Shown one piece after another: positions 1 to 5,103 of a stretch of 5,993 nt of DNA; positions within the stretch are counted from its first letter, which is position 1, and each line of letters begins with the position of its first letter. The notes under the pieces were generated by a model. The model saw nothing but the letters and a program-made list of their open reading frames with translations. It was not told the origin of the DNA and did no database searches. Origin of the DNA: an uncultured Clostridia bacterium (GTDB lineage: Bacteria > Bacillota > Clostridia > Christensenellales > UBA1242); the NCBI GenBank assembly GCA_947626175.1, contig CANQRE010000050.1, positions 1-5,993 on the forward strand, read 5' to 3'. A program made the translations under genes and the position numbers.

Positions 1-1
1 C

Positions 2-505
2 CGCTTCGCCAATGTTGAGTTGGATTGGAAGTGGATTTGTTTTAAGGCGTTTTTGAATTGAGTCAATGCAGCCCATAAAGTCAGCAGCATCTCTGTCCAT
101 TTTGTTGACATAAATGATTGTTGGAACTCTGTATTTTGTTGCTTGACGCCAAACTGTTTCGGTTTGTGGTTGAACCTTGTCACGCGCACTGAGAACAAGA
201 ACTGATCCGTCCAAAACTTTGAGAGATCTTTCAACTTCAACAGTAAAGTCAACGTGACCAGGGGTGTCGATAATGTTGATTTTGTGACCTTTCCACATAC
301 AAGTTGTGCAAGCTGAAGTGATGGTGATTCCCCTTTCTTGTTCTTGAGCCATCCAGTCCATGGTTGCTTGGCCATCATGAACTTCACCGATTTTGTGATT
401 TTTGCCCGTGTAGAACAAAATTCTTTCAGTTGTTGTTGTTTTTCCTGCATCGATATGAGCCATAATACCAATGTTTCTGGTCATTCTTAAGTCAGTTGTA
501 GCCAT
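2..505 (-). CDS. fusA: Elongation factor G, N-terminal part (gene runs off the left edge)
   Basis: EF-G is the GTPase that drives ribosomal translocation and, with ribosome recycling factor, splits ribosomes after termination. Only the first 168 residues, most of the G domain, are present. G1 is AHIDAGKT at residues 16-23, followed by the EF-G hallmark TTTERILFYTG. The switch I end EQERGITITSA is at about 55-65, G3 DTPGH at 80-84 and G4 NKMD at 134-137. The ATG at 503-505 is chosen because AGGAG lies 10 bases upstream (516-520) and the protein then begins like other EF-Gs (ATTDLRMTRNIGIMAHIDAG). One local oddity is SARDKVQPQTETVW at 106-119, where most EF-Gs have small residues and glycine (such as AVGGVQPQ) before the conserved PQ-E-VW. 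The gene follows a metal-efflux operon and not rpsL/rpsG, the usual neighbours. EF-G paralogues exist, so the canonical identity is likely but not proven from this fragment. Confidence 0.96.
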   Translation of the reverse strand, partial: MATTDLRMTRNIGIMAHIDAGKTTTTERILFYTGKNHKIGEVHDGQATMDWMAQEQERGITITSACTTCMWKGHKINIIDTPGHVDFTVEVERSLKVLDGSVLVLSARDKVQPQTETVWRQATKYRVPTIIYVNKMDRDAADFMGCIDSIQKRLKTNPLPIQLNIGEA

Positions 506-748
506 TTTTGATTTTCTCCTATATAAATTTTAGTCTTTTTAAAGTGAAACTAAACACTTTGTCGCAATATCGCTCGGCGGCGGGTTGTGTTTATAACCCT
601 AGTTCTCCCCGCAATTTTTTATTCGCGAAGTTAACGTTGAAGGAATGGCTTTGTGTTTGTCGTCATGTTTATTTGATTATATCTTTCTTCAACATAACTC
701 GTTTGTTTTGTTTGCTTTTATATAAAGCCTGTGTTTTTTAACTTTGGA
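506..748 (-). promoter_or_regulatory. A+T-rich fusA leader with weak promoter candidate
   Basis: This part of the 414-base gene-free stretch holds no supportable coding region. Reading toward fusA, a good -10 box TATAAT lies at 676-681, but no convincing -35 is found 16-18 bases upstream (the best hexamers there, such as AAACGA, match poorly). Used as a start, it would give a leader of about 165 bases. Within that leader the arms GGGTT (582-586) and AACCC (595-599) form a 5-bp hairpin with an 8-base loop. It can be extended across an asymmetric internal loop by GCGG (577-580) with CCGC (609-612). The AGGAG of fusA closes the region at 516-520. A regulated leader is possible, but the promoter assignment rests only on the -10 box. 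Confidence 0.3.
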
Positions 749-795
749 GTCTAACTTTTCCGGGGAAGCGCTTTGCGCGGCGGAAATAGTTAGAC
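749..795. other. Hairpin H1 of an unidentified structured element
   Basis: The 8-base arms GTCTAACT (749-756) and AGTTAGAC (788-795) are perfectly complementary. Inside them TTTCCG (757-762) pairs with CGGAAA (781-786), leaving a single bulged T at 787. After an asymmetric internal loop, GCGC (768-771) pairs with GCGC (775-778) around a TTT loop. That makes about 18 base pairs in 47 bases. No T-run follows on either strand in the position of an intrinsic terminator. The outer arms also match the integron attC box patterns (see findings), but there is no integrase or cassette to support that reading. Confidence 0.65.
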
Positions 796-804
796 GAACC
801 CATC

Positions 805-845
805 TGCCACGTTGCAAGCCGCAGGTATCAAGGCTTGCAGTGGTG
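805..845. other. Hairpin H2 of an unidentified structured element
   Basis: TGCAAGCC (813-820) pairs perfectly with GGCTTGCA (832-839) around an 11-base loop. After a 2-base bulge (GT, 811-812), CCAC (807-810) pairs with GTGG (840-843), and two G-T wobbles may extend the stem. Flanking ACCC (798-801) and GGGT (853-856) could close an outer helix, which would make H2 the middle arm of a larger fold between H1 and H3. I recognise no family signature in the loop. Confidence 0.6.
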
Positions 846-857
846 CGAAAAGGGGTC

Positions 858-934
858 CGTGGGGAAAACGAATTTTAGCGGCTAGGGAAACTCGTTTCCC
901 GTGCCCGCGTTTAAAAATTCTAGTTGTCCCCACG
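858..934. other. Long hairpin H3, running into the 3' end of cadA
   Basis: CGTGGGGA (858-865) pairs with TCCCCACG (927-934). Further in, AAC/GTT (867-869 with 923-925), AATTTT/AAAATT (871-876 with 914-919) and GCGG/CCGC (878-881 with 905-908) form a broken helix. A perfect tip, GGGAAA (885-890) with TTTCCC (895-900), closes on a four-base loop. The right arm includes the last codons and the TAG stop (920-922) of cadA, so a transcript of that operon would fold this hairpin at its stop codon. On the minus strand no uninterrupted T-run follows the stem (only CCCCTTTT, 848-855), so it is a poor intrinsic terminator by the usual criteria. It could still protect the 3' end or be part of a separate RNA. 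Confidence 0.6.
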
Positions 935-2941
935 AGTGCGAATTGATAACGCTCTCATGCTGTTTAATATTGCAAGAATTGTCACGCCAACGTCTGCAAA
1001 AACTGCCCAAAGCATTCCTGTTACGCCAACAGCCCCTAGCACCAAAAACGCCACTTTGACAACAAGCGATGCCGCTATGTTTTCCCACACAATTTTGCGG
1101 GTGCGTTTGGAAATTTTTATTGCAGACAAAATCTTTTTTGGATCGTCATCAACAATAACAACATCACTTGCTTCAATGCTTGCGGGGCTTCCATTTATGC
1201 CCATTGAAAATCCAACGTCAGCAGCTGTGAGCGAAGGCGCATCATTTATGCCATCGCCAACATATCCCACTTTTTGCTTTTGATTTTTTAGTGACAAAAT
1301 GTAATCAAACTTGTTTTGCGGAAGCATATTGCCAAACGCTTGATCAACTCCAACTTTTTCTCCAACTTGACTTGCAATTTTTTGATTGTCACCTGAAAGC
1401 ATAATGCTTTTTATACCAATTTTCCTAAGTTGAGTGCATGTTTGTTGCGATTGCGGCTTTATGGTATCGGCAAGATCAATCTGCCCTATTTTTTTGTTGT
1501 TTTCATAGATTTCAACAGCAGTTTGCTCAAGTTTTTGCCTTCTGCCAACAAAATATGTTTTGTTTTTGTAAACATATTCAACCCCGCTGCCTGCAATTTC
1601 CTTTACCGAAGTTGCCTTTGGAATTTTTTTGTTGCAAGCAAGGACAATTGCTTTTGCCAAAGGATGAATTGAATGCTTTTCGCCTATCGCTGCCAAAAAT
1701 AGCACTTCGTCTTGCGTTCGATTGTCAAAAGTTTCGATTTTTTGAATTGTGAATTTGCCTGTTGTCAAAGTTCCTGTTTTGTCAAATGCCACAACATTTA
1801 AATTTGCACACGCATCCAAAAAGTTGGAGCCTTTTATGAGAATTCCATGTTTTGACGCATTCCCCAGTCCTGAAAAATACGAAAGCGGAACAGATATTGC
1901 AAACGCGCACGGACAAGAAACAACAAGGAAAATCAAACCTCGATATATTGCCATGCTAAAATCCTTTGTCACAGCCCAAACAATCCCCCAAACAAGGATT
2001 GAAAGGATGATTATTCCCAAAGTGTACCACCTTGTGATTTTTGAAATAAAGGTTTCGGTTTTGGACTTGTTTTCTGACGCGCTTTGCGTAAGAAGCATGA
2101 TTTTGCTGATTGTGCTGTCAGCTTGCACGCTTGAAGTTTTGATAACCAAAACCCCGTCAAGCACAATCCCGCCAGACAAAATCTGTTCGCCCTTTGATTT
2201 TTCCACCGGCAAGCTTTCACCCGTTAAGCTTTGATTGTCAACAAAAGCACGGCCATCCACTATTGTTCCATCCAGCCCAACTTTTTCGCCTGCTCGAACC
2301 ACAATCAAACTGCCTTTTTCAACCTTGTCAGGACTGACACGCTGCTCGGCAGCGCCAGTTAACAAATTGACATAATCAGGCTGCATTTGTGCAAGAAGTG
2401 CAATATTTTTTCGCGAACGATCAACCGCAAGGCCTTCAAATATTTTCCCTATTGAATAAAGGGCAATCACCATGAGTCCTTCATTGTGGGAACTGACAAA
2501 ACTTGCCCCAATAACAGAAATTGTTATAAGCAAATTTTCGTTGATTATGCCCTTGAAAAGAAGTTTTGCGGCTTTTAAATATGTTTTACAGCCCAAAAAC
2601 AGTGCGCTGAGCGCATAAAGAGTGTAATAAGCCCAAGTTGGCACTTTTATAAAGAAAAGCGATATCCCAATTGCAAGGCCTATTGCAAGAGTTATCAAAT
2701 CGACGGCAATCCACTTTTTTTGAGGATTTGACCCAGATATGTTTACTTCCGGCTCAATTTGCTTTGCCATATTGGTGATTTTGACAAGCGCTTGATCGGG
2801 ATTGTCACTTTCAAACGTCAATGTGTTTTTGACAAACTCAATTTTAAGGTTTTTCACCCCTTCAATTTTGTTTAGTTTTGTTTCAAGATTTCTGGCACAA
2901 TTTGGGCATTCAAGACCAGTGATATTAACTTTTCTTTTCAT
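920..2941 (-). CDS. cadA: P1B-type ATPase exporting Zn/Cd/Pb (CadA/ZntA family)
   Basis: This inner-membrane pump expels Zn2+, Cd2+ and Pb2+ using ATP. Residues 1-67 form one heavy-metal-associated domain with a CxxC site (C12, C15; GLECPNCA). The actuator-domain motif TGES is at 240-243 and the membrane metal site SCPC at 342-345 (C343, C345). The phosphorylated aspartate of DKTGTLT is D387, the P1B signature HP is at 426-427, and GDGINDAP is at 562-569. In the last membrane segments K629 and D650 are 21 residues apart, as are K693 and D714 of E. coli ZntA, which points to the divalent-metal subgroup (P1B-2) and not copper. The 673-residue length is slightly short for the family but all motifs are present. 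The ATG start has GGAG at 2949-2952, inside the last codons of the repressor gene, so the two overlap by 17 bases and are probably translationally coupled. Exact metal preference cannot be read from sequence. Confidence 0.96.
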   Translation of the reverse strand: MKRKVNITGLECPNCARNLETKLNKIEGVKNLKIEFVKNTLTFESDNPDQALVKITNMAKQIEPEVNISGSNPQKKWIAVDLITLAIGLAIGISLFFIKVPTWAYYTLYALSALFLGCKTYLKAAKLLFKGIINENLLITISVIGASFVSSHNEGLMVIALYSIGKIFEGLAVDRSRKNIALLAQMQPDYVNLLTGAAEQRVSPDKVEKGSLIVVRAGEKVGLDGTIVDGRAFVDNQSLTGESLPVEKSKGEQILSGGIVLDGVLVIKTSSVQADSTISKIMLLTQSASENKSKTETFISKITRWYTLGIIILSILVWGIVWAVTKDFSMAIYRGLIFLVVSCPCAFAISVPLSYFSGLGNASKHGILIKGSNFLDACANLNVVAFDKTGTLTTGKFTIQKIETFDNRTQDEVLFLAAIGEKHSIHPLAKAIVLACNKKIPKATSVKEIAGSGVEYVYKNKTYFVGRRQKLEQTAVEIYENNKKIGQIDLADTIKPQSQQTCTQLRKIGIKSIMLSGDNQKIASQVGEKVGVDQAFGNMLPQNKFDYILSLKNQKQKVGYVGDGINDAPSLTAADVGFSMGINGSPASIEASDVVIVDDDPKKILSAIKISKRTRKIVWENIAASLVVKVAFLVLGAVGVTGMLWAVFADVGVTILAILNSMRALSIRTRGDN

Positions 2942-3305
2942 TTTTCTTCTCCAAAACGTGCTTTACGCTTATTTCAAAAACGTCTATCACATGTTCATCC
3001 GCAAGCGAATAAAAAACTTGCTTGCCTTGTTTACGGCTTTTGATGAGATTAAGCTCACGAAGGCACTTTAGTTGATGTGACACCGCCGACTTTGTCATGT
3101 TTAAAAGTTGACAAATGTCACAAACGCAAAGCTCCTGCCCGTCCAAGGCATTGATGATCTTAAGCCTTGTGCTGTCAGAAAGCGCCTTGTAAAAATCAGA
3201 TATGTCAAACAATAGTTCATCGCCAAGCATTGACTTTTTTGCCTTTGAAACTTGCTCAGCATGAATCACATTGCAATCACAAACCATACATTTGCATTTT
3301 GTCAT
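2925..3305 (-). CDS. cadC: CadC/SmtB-type metal-responsive ArsR repressor
   Basis: This winged-helix dimeric repressor releases DNA when it binds soft divalent metals. It has 126 residues from the ATG at 3303-3305, which is preferred over an upstream in-frame TTG (3339-3341) because AAGGAAGG lies 5 bases before it and the TTG start would fall inside an operator palindrome. ELCVCD at 58-63 (C60, C62) plus N-terminal cysteines C4, C6, C9 and C11 match the CadC alpha3N site (C7, C11, C58, C60 in S. aureus CadC). D103, H105, H116 and E119 have exactly the spacing of the CadC alpha5 site (D101, H103, H114, E117). The helix-turn-helix is around TKSAVSHQLKCLREL (71-85), followed by a wing near RKQGKQVFYSL. 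It lies first in the operon with the pump and is presumably autoregulated through the two operators upstream. The name cadC is by family and context; the true inducer (Cd, Pb or Zn) is inferred. Confidence 0.95.
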   Translation of the reverse strand: MTKCKCMVCDCNVIHAEQVSKAKKSMLGDELLFDISDFYKALSDSTRLKIINALDGQELCVCDICQLLNMTKSAVSHQLKCLRELNLIKSRKQGKQVFYSLADEHVIDVFEISVKHVLEKKNEKKS

Positions 3306-3310
3306 GTTTA

Positions 3311-3318
3311 CCTTCCTT
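3311..3318 (-). promoter_or_regulatory. Ribosome binding site fixing the cadC start
   Basis: AAGGAAGG, 5 bases before the ATG at 3303-3305, is a strong Shine-Dalgarno match. It supports the shorter protein beginning MTKCKC over the in-frame TTG 12 codons upstream, which has no such site. Confidence 0.85.
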
Positions 3319-3323
3319 TTTTT

Positions 3324-3343
3324 GGTTGAAAGATTATTCAACC
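3324..3343 (-). promoter_or_regulatory. Second ArsR-family operator (downstream palindrome)
   Basis: The 7-base arms GGTTGAA and TTCAACC are separated by 6 bases, giving the TGAA-N6-TTCA architecture of SmtB/CadC-type operators. It spans about +1 to +20 of the predicted transcript and ends just upstream of the ribosome binding site. Its centre is 31 bp from the centre of the promoter operator, close to three helical turns, so two dimers would sit on the same face of the DNA. Confidence 0.75.
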
Positions 3344-3349
3344 ATTGTC

Positions 3350-3379
3350 ATTATAGTTGAATATGTGTTCAATTGTCAA
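3350..3379 (-). promoter_or_regulatory. cadCA promoter
   Basis: The -35 is TTGACA (3374-3379) and the -10 is TATAAT (3350-3355), both perfect matches to the housekeeping sigma-A consensus with an 18-bp spacer. Transcription should start near 3343 and run leftward through cadC and cadA. A promoter this strong with an operator in its spacer fits a tightly repressed, metal-inducible gene. Confidence 0.9.
3357..3372 (-). promoter_or_regulatory. Primary ArsR-family operator inside the promoter spacer
   Basis: On the minus strand it reads TTGAACACATATTCAA, which contains TGAACA-N2-TATTCA, the core consensus recalled for SmtB/CadC-type operators. It lies entirely between the -35 and -10 boxes, so a bound repressor dimer would exclude RNA polymerase. 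Confidence 0.88.
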
Positions 3380-3403
3380 CAAAATTTTAAATTTTTTTCA
3401 AGA

Positions 3404-3436
3404 TTTTAAAAAATCCCCTTCAAAAAGAGGATTTTT
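3404..3436 (-). terminator. Intrinsic terminator of the spo0A-like/murC unit
   Basis: On the minus strand AAAAATCC (3429-3436) pairs with GGATTTTT (3409-3416). After one mismatch, three inner pairs (3418-3420 with 3425-3427) leave a short loop. The stem's descending arm ends in a run of six T (3408-3413). It begins one base after the TAA at 3438-3440 and ends 25 bases before the -35 box of the cadCA promoter, so it separates the two transcription units. The stem has few G-C pairs, so efficiency may be moderate. Confidence 0.7.
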
Positions 3437-3437
3437 G

Positions 3438-3560
3438 TTACAAAAGCACAATTTCAGTTTGCCTTGGAGTGATCACAACCGGTTGGGAATTTTTGATATA
3501 CACATCAATTTCTTCGCGAATTCCAAATTCAGCAAGATATGTGCGATTTTGAGTTTTACA
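3438..3560 (-). pseudogene. Out-of-frame C-terminal continuation of the small basic protein
   Basis: After the stop of the upstream frame at 3556-3558, the +1 frame stays open for about 40 codons to the TAA at 3438-3440. It encodes a plausible protein end (TYLAEFGIREEIDVYIKNSQ, then PVVITPRQTEIVLL). There is no ribosome binding site or start codon of its own at the junction. It ends one base before the terminator hairpin, which suggests it is the true end of the gene. The likely cause is one extra base in the A5/T5 run at 3560-3569, either as a real mutation or a sequencing error. Restoring the frame gives a protein of about 130 residues. A chance open frame cannot be fully excluded. Confidence 0.5.
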
Positions 3561-3831
3561 AAAATTTTTCAATAAGCTGAAAGTATTCATCCCAGTGATT
3601 TTGACGAATGGGCATTGGCTTGTGATTTGAAAAATAAAGCACAAGTGCGGGTTTTATGCCATGATAGTTTTCAACCACTTCACTTGCGATCAAACAGCCT
3701 TGCTTTATGAGCTTTTTTGCTTGCGCATGATAACTGTAATACATTCTTATATTTTGCAATTTGCGCAATAATTTATGCTTTTTGGGTGAAAAACTGCGTT
3801 TTTTTGTGTTATTTTTTGTTAATTTCGCCAA
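3556..3831 (-). CDS. Small basic protein of unknown function (probably truncated by a frameshift)
   Basis: I do not recognise this 91-residue product. Its first 30 residues are strongly basic (many K and R) and it has no membrane segment or signal peptide. The middle part (HAQAKKLIKQGCLIASEVVE, then NYHGIKPALVLYF, then KPMPIRQNHWDEYFQLIEKF) reads like a small soluble alpha/beta domain. The only long start is TTG at 3829-3831, overlapping the end of murC by 13 bases without a clear ribosome binding site, so translation would depend on coupling to murC. An ATG at codon 30 is an alternative but also lacks a good site. The frame stops at 3556 just after an A5/T5 homopolymer, and the next frame carries a convincing continuation. 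Its position makes it the last gene of the spo0A-like/murC unit. Confidence 0.55.
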   Translation of the reverse strand: MAKLTKNNTKKRSFSPKKHKLLRKLQNIRMYYSYHAQAKKLIKQGCLIASEVVENYHGIKPALVLYFSNHKPMPIRQNHWDEYFQLIEKFL

Positions 3832-5072
3832 ATAAACCCGCTTTCAAGCAATTTTTCAGGCAAGTCGCCAGCCCCCATAATCACAAGCACATCACTTTGA
3901 AAACTTAAAAGCTTTTGTTCAAGTTCAGACTGACAGCAACAAATTTGAGCATTTGTTTTTTGCGACAATTTTGACAAAAGTTTTTGCTCAACTTCTGGCT
4001 GCTCTTCTTCCCTGGCAGCATAAGTTTTGAACAAAATCACCTCATCAAACTTGCTAAGCACATTTACAAAATCATCCATGAGCATAAGCGTGCGGGAAAA
4101 GGTGTGAGGCTGAAAAACTGTTGACTTTTTCCCTTTGATCTTTGCAATTGATTTTACCACGCTTTCAATTTCGCTCGGATGGTGTGCATAGTCCAAAAAC
4201 ACATTTCCTTTTGCTTTGCAGTTAACCCTTTCAAAACGCTTTTGCAAACCCTTAAAACTTTCAAGGCCAAGTTTTATCAGGCAATCACTTATGCCCAAAA
4301 GTTTGCAAACTTCAATTGCATACAAAGCATTTTGAGCATTGTAAGTTCCGCCAATTGAAAGATGGACTGAAAAACATTTCTGTCCATTTTTTTCAACATC
4401 AAAAATCACGCGGCCAAAATTGTCACAACGAATGTTTTTGCTTTGATATGAAAGGCTTTTGATGCAAACGCCGCTTTGCTTGGCAAATTTTTGAAACGAC
4501 TTTTTTTCATTTGAAAACGATTGAAAAAAATCAAGATGTTCTTTTTCAACATTTGTCACAACGCTTATGCTTGGGTGAAGAAACAAAAAATTGTCGTGAT
4601 ATTCACACGCTTCGGTCACAAAATATTTGCTGCCAGCGTGATCATAACTTTTTCCGCTTTCTTTTTGGATTGCTCCAAGATGAAGAGTGGGATTTTGGCC
4701 GCTCACACGCAAAATTGAATATATCATGGCAGTTACTGTTGACTTTCCATGTGAGCCGGCAACCGCAATAACATTTTCATACCTTGAAGCAATGTCGCCC
4801 AAAAGTTTTCCACGCTGAAAACACGGCTTGTGAATTTTTTTCGCATATGAAATAAGAAAATCATTTTGAGAAAATGCGGAAGAATATATCACTTCATCTG
4901 CCCAATCAATGTCACTTGTGTTTTTTTCGTGAGTCACTTCAACTGAATGCTTTTCAAGCTCGGATAAATTTGATCTGTCATATCCCCTAACAAAAAAACC
5001 TTGCCCTTTTAAGTAAATTGCAAGGCTTGACATACTGATTCCGCAAATGCCAATCAAGAAATATCTTTTCAC
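3819..5072 (-). CDS. murC: UDP-N-acetylmuramate--L-alanine ligase
   Basis: This cytoplasmic enzyme adds L-alanine to UDP-MurNAc with ATP, the first step in building the peptidoglycan stem peptide. The N-terminal Rossmann-type UDP-binding loop is FLIGICGISMSSLA (5-18). The Mur-ligase P-loop is AGSHGKST (105-112), where AGTHGKTT is usual. TEACEYHDNFL (153-163) takes the place of the EADESD-type motif and VVTNVEKEHLDF follows at 171-182. The C-terminal domain has DYAHHPSEI (294-302), FQPHTFSRT (320-328) and MGAGDL (399-404), all typical of MurC. At 417 residues it is somewhat shorter than most MurCs. The start is GTG (5070-5072). A stop codon lies in frame just upstream, so no longer start exists, yet no purine-rich ribosome binding site is visible in the 31 bases after the spo0A-like gene. 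Mpl, a related ligase, is less likely in this lineage. Confidence 0.93.
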   Translation of the reverse strand: MKRYFLIGICGISMSSLAIYLKGQGFFVRGYDRSNLSELEKHSVEVTHEKNTSDIDWADEVIYSSAFSQNDFLISYAKKIHKPCFQRGKLLGDIASRYENVIAVAGSHGKSTVTAMIYSILRVSGQNPTLHLGAIQKESGKSYDHAGSKYFVTEACEYHDNFLFLHPSISVVTNVEKEHLDFFQSFSNEKKSFQKFAKQSGVCIKSLSYQSKNIRCDNFGRVIFDVEKNGQKCFSVHLSIGGTYNAQNALYAIEVCKLLGISDCLIKLGLESFKGLQKRFERVNCKAKGNVFLDYAHHPSEIESVVKSIAKIKGKKSTVFQPHTFSRTLMLMDDFVNVLSKFDEVILFKTYAAREEEQPEVEQKLLSKLSQKTNAQICCCQSELEQKLLSFQSDVLVIMGAGDLPEKLLESGFIWRN

Positions 5073-5103
5073 ATTTTTTTATATGCGGTCAAAAAAGTTT
5101 GCG

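Noticed and set aside
508..741. Plus-strand open frame of 77 codons in the gene-free stretch
   Set aside because: It has no ribosome binding site, its composition (F, L, C and S-rich) is what A+T-rich DNA gives by chance, and it overlaps the fusA leader.
749..934. tmRNA, RNase P RNA, SRP RNA or tRNA in the hairpin block
   Set aside because: I looked on both strands for the tRNA-like ends, the GGAAG-type SRP tip, the RNase P core sequences and a GGTTCGA T-arm, and found none. The GGGTTCG on the minus strand (796-802) has no matching stem.
858..934. H3 as the intrinsic terminator of the metal operon
   Set aside because: The stem is strong but neither strand has the uninterrupted T-run right after it that an intrinsic terminator needs. 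It is kept as a structural element only.
882..1088. Minus-strand frame overlapping the end of cadA in another phase
   Set aside because: It lies mostly inside the cadA coding region and the H3 hairpin, and has no ribosome binding site.
924..2234. Plus-strand open frames opposite cadA
   Set aside because: They are antisense to a gene whose every family motif is in place, and they show no domain features or start signals of their own.
3339..3341. TTG as an upstream start for the ArsR repressor
   Set aside because: It lies inside the second operator palindrome near the predicted transcript start and has no room for a ribosome binding site, whereas the ATG at 3303-3305 has an excellent one.
3556..3572. 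Programmed +1 frameshift in the small gene
   Set aside because: There is no stimulatory Shine-Dalgarno-like sequence or slow codon pattern like that of prfB at the site. A homopolymer indel is a simpler explanation, though not disproved.
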